This document shows positions 6,328-10,120 of a stretch of 10,120 nucleotides of DNA, piece by piece (position 1 is the first letter of the stretch; every line of letters begins with the position of its first letter). The notes below the pieces were generated by a model. The model ran no database searches. It saw nothing but the letters and a program-made list of their open reading frames with translations, and was not told where the DNA came from. The stretch is from an uncultured Planctomycetaceae bacterium (GTDB taxonomy: Bacteria; Planctomycetota; Planctomycetia; Planctomycetales; Planctomycetaceae). A program made the translations under genes and the position numbers. The stretch is taken from positions 1 to 10,120 of the forward strand of contig CAIJTL010000141.1 in the NCBI GenBank assembly GCA_903823545.1. The letters run 5' to 3'.

Positions 6328-8901
6328 TCAATTCACCACGGCAACCGCAGCGAACGTGCCTGATACGAGTCCTTCGATGGCCACGGTCACGCCGTCGGTC
6401 ACATCGGGGAAGTTGACGGGCAACAAAAGTTCGTCGATTTCTGGATCGGTGGAGAACTTCAGTTTGCCTTCGCCACCGCTGACGATGATTGAGCCAACGT
6501 TCTGGCCGTTGACGAGCACGTTGTAGGTTCCGTTGGCCGCGTCTTCGACTTCGATCTCGAATTCCTTCTCGACATCGGAGTCGATGGAAACATCGAACGT
6601 CGCCGTACCGTGAGCCGATGAGACTCCGCTGAGTGCGGCTGCAAATGCGGCTTCCGTTTCATTCTCGTCGCCACCACTGCCACCGATGCCTGCGACAGGC
6701 GCTCCGAACGTTCCTTGCATCAAGCCTTGAACGAGTATAGTGCTCCCTTCGGCCACGTTCGGGAAGTTGCTGGGAAGCGGCAGTTCATCCACATCTGGAT
6801 CGGACTTCAACTCGATCTTTCCGCGTCCCAAGTTGTTGACCACGATCTGGCCGACATTGATTCCATCGACGAGCACATTGTAAGTCCCGGCAGCGGCCCC
6901 TTCGATTTCCAACTCGAACTCCACTTCGATGTCTTCATCAATCGACAGGCCATATTCGGCGGAACCGGTTCCGCTGTTGACGCCACTCAGGCGCGTCAGC
7001 GTCGAAGCAAATGTGAGCGCGTCTTCGAGGTCATCGTCGCTTGAGCCACGATCATCACCTGCGTCGTCATCGTCGCGATTGTGGACGTCACGACCGCTTC
7101 CGCCCCGCACGTTATCTCGTCCGCGCCCACCACTGACTTGGTCGTCGCCGTTGCCTCCGTCGATATCGTCGTCGTCATCGCCGCCATCGAGGTTGTCGTC
7201 GCCGTCATCACCCCGCAGTCGGTCTCGTCCTCGACCACCACGAACTCGATCACGATCACCGCCGCCGCTGACTGAGTCGTCGCCATCATCGCCGCTCACG
7301 TCGTCGTTGCCGGTGTCGCCGTTGACCGAGTCATCCCCCAAGTCACCGAAGAGGTCGTCTTTGCCTCGACCCCCGCTGACCGAATCGTCGTCGTCACCGC
7401 CGTGGATCGAATCATCGCCATCGTCTCCGGTGAGGCTGTCGTCTCCTGCTTCTCCGTCCAACGAATCCGTTCCAACGCCACCGAGGATTCGATCATTCTC
7501 CGAACCGCCACGAAGCGAGTCGTCACCAACACCGCCGTTAACGGTGTCTGCGCCGTCATCGCCATCGACGATGTCATTTCCGGAATCGCCAACCAGCGAG
7601 TCGTTTCCGAGATTTCCTTCAACACTGTCGTTGCCGTTACCACCAGAGATCGTATCCGCATCATCTCCACCAAAGAGAGAGTCGTCGCCATCTTCGCCAG
7701 TTGCGTTATCTCTGCCGGAACCTCCATCGACCGAGTCATCACCACCGCCGCCACTCAGGACGTCGTTGTCATTTCCGCCGCTTAAGGAGTCATCTCCTGC
7801 TTCACCTCTTAAGCGATCAAGCCCGTCATTTCCGTCGAGCTTGTCGTTGCCGAGGCCACCGGACACGCTGTCGTTGCCAAGTCCACCGACGAGCGAATCG
7901 TCGTCCGCGCCGCCATTCACTGTGTCGTTGCCACCTTCGCCAAAGAGGTCATCGTCACCGGCATCACCATTGAGGATGTCATTGTCTTCGCCTCCTTTGA
8001 GGCTGTCGTCACCAGTGCCGCCGCTGACCGTGTCGCGTGCCGCACCACCATCAATCGTGTCGGCGCCATCATCTCCTTGCAGCGAGTCGGCTCCCGCATC
8101 ACCGGTGATGGAGTCGTCACCAGTTCCACCGAGAACTTTGTCGTTGCCATTGCCGCCGGTGAGGTGATCGCCGTTGTCGCCGCCATTGACGTTGTCGTTG
8201 CCGTCGCCGCCCGCGATGTCATCGCTACCCGCTTCTCCCAAGAGTGAGTCGTTGCCGATTCCTCCCGAGATTTCGTCATCGCCAACGCCACCTGACGCGG
8301 TGTCGTTTCCATCTCCGCCAATGATCTCGTCATTCCCCTCTTCGCCTGTGAGTGAGTCGTTCCCGGCACCGCCATCAATACTGTCGTTGCCAACATTCCC
8401 TGAGATTCGATCATTGCCGGAACCGCCAGTGCATGTGTCTGCTCCGCCGTTTCCGATGATTCGGTCGTTGCCGTTGTCCCCTGTAATCAATTCAGCGAAG
8501 TCGCTCCCCGTGATGGTGTCGTTTCCGTTTCCACCGTGAATCGAAACCTGAGTCAAACTCGTATAGGTCGCCGCCGTCACGCCGCTCAGATTGATGGCGT
8601 TGTTTCCCGTTCCGCCATTAACAACCAACGATGTGACATTCGCGGCCAAGACGCTGGCGTTGGAACCACCGATATCGGCGCTCAACGTTCCGCCATTCAG
8701 CGTGACATTGCCATTGATATCTGCTCCCAGTACTACCGTATCCGCTGCGCTACTCGCGACGGTCAATACACCTCCCGAGAACGTGCTAGAGATTGTCAGC
8801 ATCACCCGAGTTTCACACGACTCAATTTGAATCGCTTGACGACGAACAGAGCGACGAGAAGGCCGTGATGACAAACCGCGTAACCAGGATCGGAACAACA
8901 T
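6328..8901 (-). CDS. Exported RTX calcium-binding repeat protein with planctomycete N-terminal motif and tandem C-terminal domains
   Basis: The product has 857 residues. The N-terminus (RRSVRRQAIQIESCETRVML, residues 16-35) matches the Arg-rich 'LExRxLL' element of exported planctomycete proteins (Pfam Planc_extracel), so it is probably extracellular or surface-bound. Residues about 36-122 form a Gly/Ala/Thr/Val-rich beta head. Residues 123-608 are 54 consecutive nonapeptides GGxGxDxUx, which in this family fold into a Ca2+-binding parallel beta-roll; the register never breaks. An Asp-rich linker follows (609-627), then two copies of a beta-rich domain (about 628-733 and 751-850). I see no protease or lipase domain, no type I secretion genes nearby and no obvious T1SS-type tail. 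The role is probably adhesive or structural (surface matrix), by inference. AAAGGA at 8909-8914 (complement) lies about 7 bases before the ATG. Confidence 0.88.
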   Translation of the reverse strand: MLFRSWLRGLSSRPSRRSVRRQAIQIESCETRVMLTISSTFSGGVLTVASSAADTVVLGADINGNVTLNGGTLSADIGGSNASVLAANVTSLVVNGGTGNNAINLSGVTAATYTSLTQVSIHGGNGNDTITGSDFAELITGDNGNDRIIGNGGADTCTGGSGNDRISGNVGNDSIDGGAGNDSLTGEEGNDEIIGGDGNDTASGGVGDDEISGGIGNDSLLGEAGSDDIAGGDGNDNVNGGDNGDHLTGGNGNDKVLGGTGDDSITGDAGADSLQGDDGADTIDGGAARDTVSGGTGDDSLKGGEDNDILNGDAGDDDLFGEGGNDTVNGGADDDSLVGGLGNDSVSGGLGNDKLDGNDGLDRLRGEAGDDSLSGGNDNDVLSGGGGDDSVDGGSGRDNATGEDGDDSLFGGDDADTISGGNGNDSVEGNLGNDSLVGDSGNDIVDGDDGADTVNGGVGDDSLRGGSENDRILGGVGTDSLDGEAGDDSLTGDDGDDSIHGGDDDDSVSGGRGKDDLFGDLGDDSVNGDTGNDDVSGDDGDDSVSGGGDRDRVRGGRGRDRLRGDDGDDNLDGGDDDDDIDGGNGDDQVSGGRGRDNVRGGSGRDVHNRDDDDAGDDRGSSDDDLEDALTFASTLTRLSGVNSGTGSAEYGLSIDEDIEVEFELEIEGAAAGTYNVLVDGINVGQIVVNNLGRGKIELKSDPDVDELPLPSNFPNVAEGSTILVQGLMQGTFGAPVAGIGGSGGDENETEAAFAAALSGVSSAHGTATFDVSIDSDVEKEFEIEVEDAANGTYNVLVNGQNVGSIIVSGGEGKLKFSTDPEIDELLLPVNFPDVTDGVTVAIEGLVSGTFAAVAVVN
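6352..7020 (-). repeat. Two copies of a ~100-residue beta-rich domain in the RTX protein
   Basis: Copy 1 (residues about 628-733, bases 6703-7020) and copy 2 (residues about 751-850, bases 6352-6651) share a clear pattern: a Gly/Ala/Ser start, S-I-D-x-D, an acidic strand (VEFELEIE / KEFEIEVE), GTYNVLV-x-G-x-NVG-x-I, SDP/TDP-x-x-DEL-x-LP, NFP-x-V, and a final GL-x-x-GTF. They are diverged at DNA level, so the duplication is old. I do not recognise a named family with confidence; an immunoglobulin-like or CHRD-like beta sandwich is only a guess. Confidence 0.85.
7078..8535 (-). repeat. 54 tandem RTX nonapeptide units (27-base period)
   Basis: Reading residues 123-608 in steps of nine gives 54 units, nearly all starting with Gly and carrying Asp at position 6 (for example GGNGNDTIT, GGAGNDSLT, GEAGDDSLS, GGRGRDRLR). 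The second unit is degenerate (GSDFAELIT). Early units favour Asn at position 5 (GND), while late units favour Asp or Arg (GDD, GRD), which suggests array growth by local duplication followed by drift. At DNA level the 27-base period makes this stretch prone to slippage and assembly collapse. Confidence 0.95.
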
Positions 8902-9138
8902 ATCGATTTCCTTTGAGAGAGAGTCACATACAGATCGGCGAAGAGTCCCCCCAGCACCGACCTCACAGAAAGGTTATTGATTAACCAGGCGTAGATTACC
9001 GTTGCGAGGAGAGGGTCGAAAATCAGGGTTTTCAGCTTAGTTGTCTTTGGCTTGTAGGGTTATCAAGAGCACTCCTGAGCCACGTGTGACAGCTTTGACG
9101 GCAAGGGAGATCAAAACGATTGACGATGCGGTTTACCG
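8902..9138. other. Intergenic region upstream of the RTX gene
   Basis: No gene is supported here. The region must carry the RTX gene promoter and the end of the SIMPL gene transcript, but no convincing -35/-10 pair or U-tailed hairpin is visible. A small inverted repeat GGTTA-TTGAT-TAACC lies at 8972-8986, about 70 bases before the RTX start, and could be a weak operator; its arms are only 5 bases. Confidence 0.4.
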
Positions 9139-9894
9139 TTATTTTTCGATGCTGAATTCGAGAGTCACGACCGCTTTGACTTTCTTCTCAATCGTTGACG
9201 TGTCGTACTCGCCACCATCAGAAACATCGGTGGAATCGACCGGCGTGATTTGGAAAACGCCTTGTGAAGCGGAACTCAAACCACCGACTTTCCCATGACT
9301 GTTTTCAGCAAGCGTCTTCGCACGGTCATAGGCGTTTTGCGTTGCAGTCCCCAGAAGTTCGAGCTTGAGTTGCTCAAGCCCGGAATAGAGAAATGCGGGA
9401 GCGTTGCTGTGTAGATCCACTCCGCTTTTGATGAGCTCGGTGATGCTATCCGATAACGCTTCAATGCGTTTCACGTCCTTTGATTTCACTTGGACTGATT
9501 GATTCAAAACGTAGAACTCGACTTCGTTCGTAACAAAGCCATTCGCATCCTTTTTGAATTGTGGGTTGGATGAGATCGCGACGTAGGTGCATTCCAACTC
9601 CGGGACCTTTGCGTCAGCCAAATACTTTTTGACGATCTCTCGGCTCTTTTCCAGTTCGGTGTATCCATCCTGTAAGTTCGCCGATCGTACGGAATACGAA
9701 ACGCTCCACTTGGCCGAGTCCGATGTAATCGTCTTATCAGCGGTCCCTTTGACTTTGATCGTGTTCTCGTGCTTGAGTCTCACGATCGCCGTCGAAAGCA
9801 TGTGGGCTGAAAATGTGAAGCCCAGAGCCAATGTTGCACCCAATAGAAACATCGCCAAGCGGCTTCCAGAAATGTGCGAGAGATACTGATTCAT
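9139..9894 (-). CDS. Membrane-anchored SIMPL-domain protein (DUF541, YggE-like)
   Basis: The 251-residue product has one N-terminal membrane segment (about residues 12-31, MFLLGATLALGFTFS) and an outward-facing SIMPL domain from about 44 to the end. Family features are the opening strand NTIKVKGTADKTITSDSAKWSVSYSV, a helix with DGYTELEKSREIVKKYL, the segment QSVQVKSKDVKRIEALSDSITELIKSGVD, the helix ATQNAYDRAKTLAENSHGKVG, and the closing strand KAVVTLEFSIEK. The biochemical role of SIMPL proteins is poorly defined; E. coli YggE is linked to oxidative-stress tolerance. The start at 9894 is chosen because GGAGG lies 8 bases upstream and the membrane segment then sits near the N-terminus; a longer frame from 9981 would add 29 polar residues without a ribosome site. 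Confidence 0.88.
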   Translation of the reverse strand: MNQYLSHISGSRLAMFLLGATLALGFTFSAHMLSTAIVRLKHENTIKVKGTADKTITSDSAKWSVSYSVRSANLQDGYTELEKSREIVKKYLADAKVPELECTYVAISSNPQFKKDANGFVTNEVEFYVLNQSVQVKSKDVKRIEALSDSITELIKSGVDLHSNAPAFLYSGLEQLKLELLGTATQNAYDRAKTLAENSHGKVGGLSSASQGVFQITPVDSTDVSDGGEYDTSTIEKKVKAVVTLEFSIEK

Positions 9895-9902
9895 GTTGTT
9901 GT

Positions 9903-9907
9903 CCTCC
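9903..9907 (-). promoter_or_regulatory. Ribosome binding site that sets the SIMPL gene start
   Basis: GGAGG on the - strand lies 8 bases before the ATG at 9894. It rules against the upstream in-frame ATG at 9981, which has no such site. Confidence 0.8.
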
Positions 9908-9924
9908 GTAACGTTTTCGTTTCG

Positions 9925-9944
9925 TGACCTGATACCGCAGGTCA
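9925..9944. promoter_or_regulatory. Palindrome TGACCT-N8-AGGTCA upstream of the SIMPL gene
   Basis: Perfect 6-base arms (9925-9930 and 9939-9944) flank an 8-base centre, 31 bases from the start codon. The geometry fits a dimeric regulator operator, or a small hairpin in the 5' leader. No matching site was noticed elsewhere in the window. Confidence 0.4.
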
Positions 9945-9964
9945 TTTTGTTTGACATGTCTAAC

Positions 9965-10120
9965 CTAAAACACTTCGCCAAATGGCCAATGAGCTTCGCG
10001 AGCTAGCGGGCAGACTTTAAGCCGCGTCACGAAACACAGCGAGATGACTTGGGTTGGCCGCAATGGCTCGATAGAACCTCCCTCCCACCATTTCACTCCG
10101 TCCTCAGCCGTTGCCAGAAA
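9965..10120 (-). other. Open - strand frame running off the right edge, unrecognised
   Basis: One - strand frame is open from the window edge to a TAG at 9965-9967 (51 residues, Trp-rich, with WWEGGS and HWPFGEVF). An overlapping frame holds a 24-residue ORF from ATG 10091 to TAA 10017, with GGAG 4 bases upstream (MVGGRFYRAIAANPSHLAVF and four more residues). Neither resembles a family I know. Two overlapping open frames of this size suggest a non-coding repeat or the tail of an edge gene; I cannot decide between them. The SIMPL promoter must lie in or near this stretch. Confidence 0.25.

Noticed and set aside
6929..8167. Long + strand open frame (412 codons) opposite the RTX array, and its continuation at 8174-8539
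   Set aside because: It is the antisense of the 27-base RTX periodicity, producing a Ser/Pro-only low-complexity translation; no ribosome site or domain supports it.
7078..8535. CRISPR array or non-coding tandem repeat
   Set aside because: The 27-base period is in frame, diverged at the DNA level and encodes consensus RTX nonapeptides without spacers.
9895..9981. 29-residue N-terminal extension of the SIMPL protein
   Set aside because: GGAGG precedes the ATG at 9894, while the ATG at 9981 has no site and the extension is polar and unlike the family.
10030..10095. tRNA-like segment ending in CCCACCA at the right edge
   Set aside because: No T-arm consensus (GTTCRANYC) or cloverleaf pairing could be drawn on either strand.

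Overview
The window looks like chromosomal DNA from a member of the Planctomycetota. The strongest evidence is the N-terminus of the large repeat protein, which carries an Arg-rich stretch followed by an 'ESxExRxML' motif typical of exported planctomycete proteins. Supporting evidence is the set of unlinked, mostly single-gene units with exported hydrolases, lipoproteins and Ca-binding repeat proteins at moderate GC. The genus cannot be fixed from this window.

Layout, left to right: the 3' end of an unidentified + strand gene (1-135); a strong 20-bp hairpin; a + strand DacZ-type diadenylate cyclase (240-1178); a convergent - strand exported acetyl-xylan-esterase-like hydrolase with a second, degenerate hydrolase-like half (1284-3260); a 380-base divergent intergenic region rich in small inverted repeats; a + strand coiled-coil lipoprotein with a Trp-Asn repeat tail (3641-4492) ending at a very clear intrinsic terminator; a 63-residue excisionase-like helix-turn-helix protein (4741-4932); a GC-rich leader with alternative hairpins; a secreted S1/P1-type zinc nuclease with all expected ligands (5110-6153); a convergent hairpin; a - strand 857-residue protein with 54 uninterrupted RTX nonapeptides followed by two copies of a roughly 100-residue beta-rich domain (6328-8901); a - strand membrane-anchored SIMPL-domain (DUF541/YggE-like) protein (9139-9894); and a right edge with an open - strand frame that I do not recognise.

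Most products are exported or envelope-located (esterase, lipoprotein, nuclease, RTX protein, SIMPL protein). The diadenylate cyclase and the small HTH protein are the cytoplasmic signalling and regulatory components. No operon of more than two genes is evident; adjacent genes are separated by roughly 100-380 bases and often point in different directions. I see no mobile element, CRISPR array, tRNA or rRNA. The items most worth a second look are the archaeal-style diadenylate cyclase in a bacterium, the giant uninterrupted RTX array with its C-terminal tandem domain, and the esterase with a dead twin domain.
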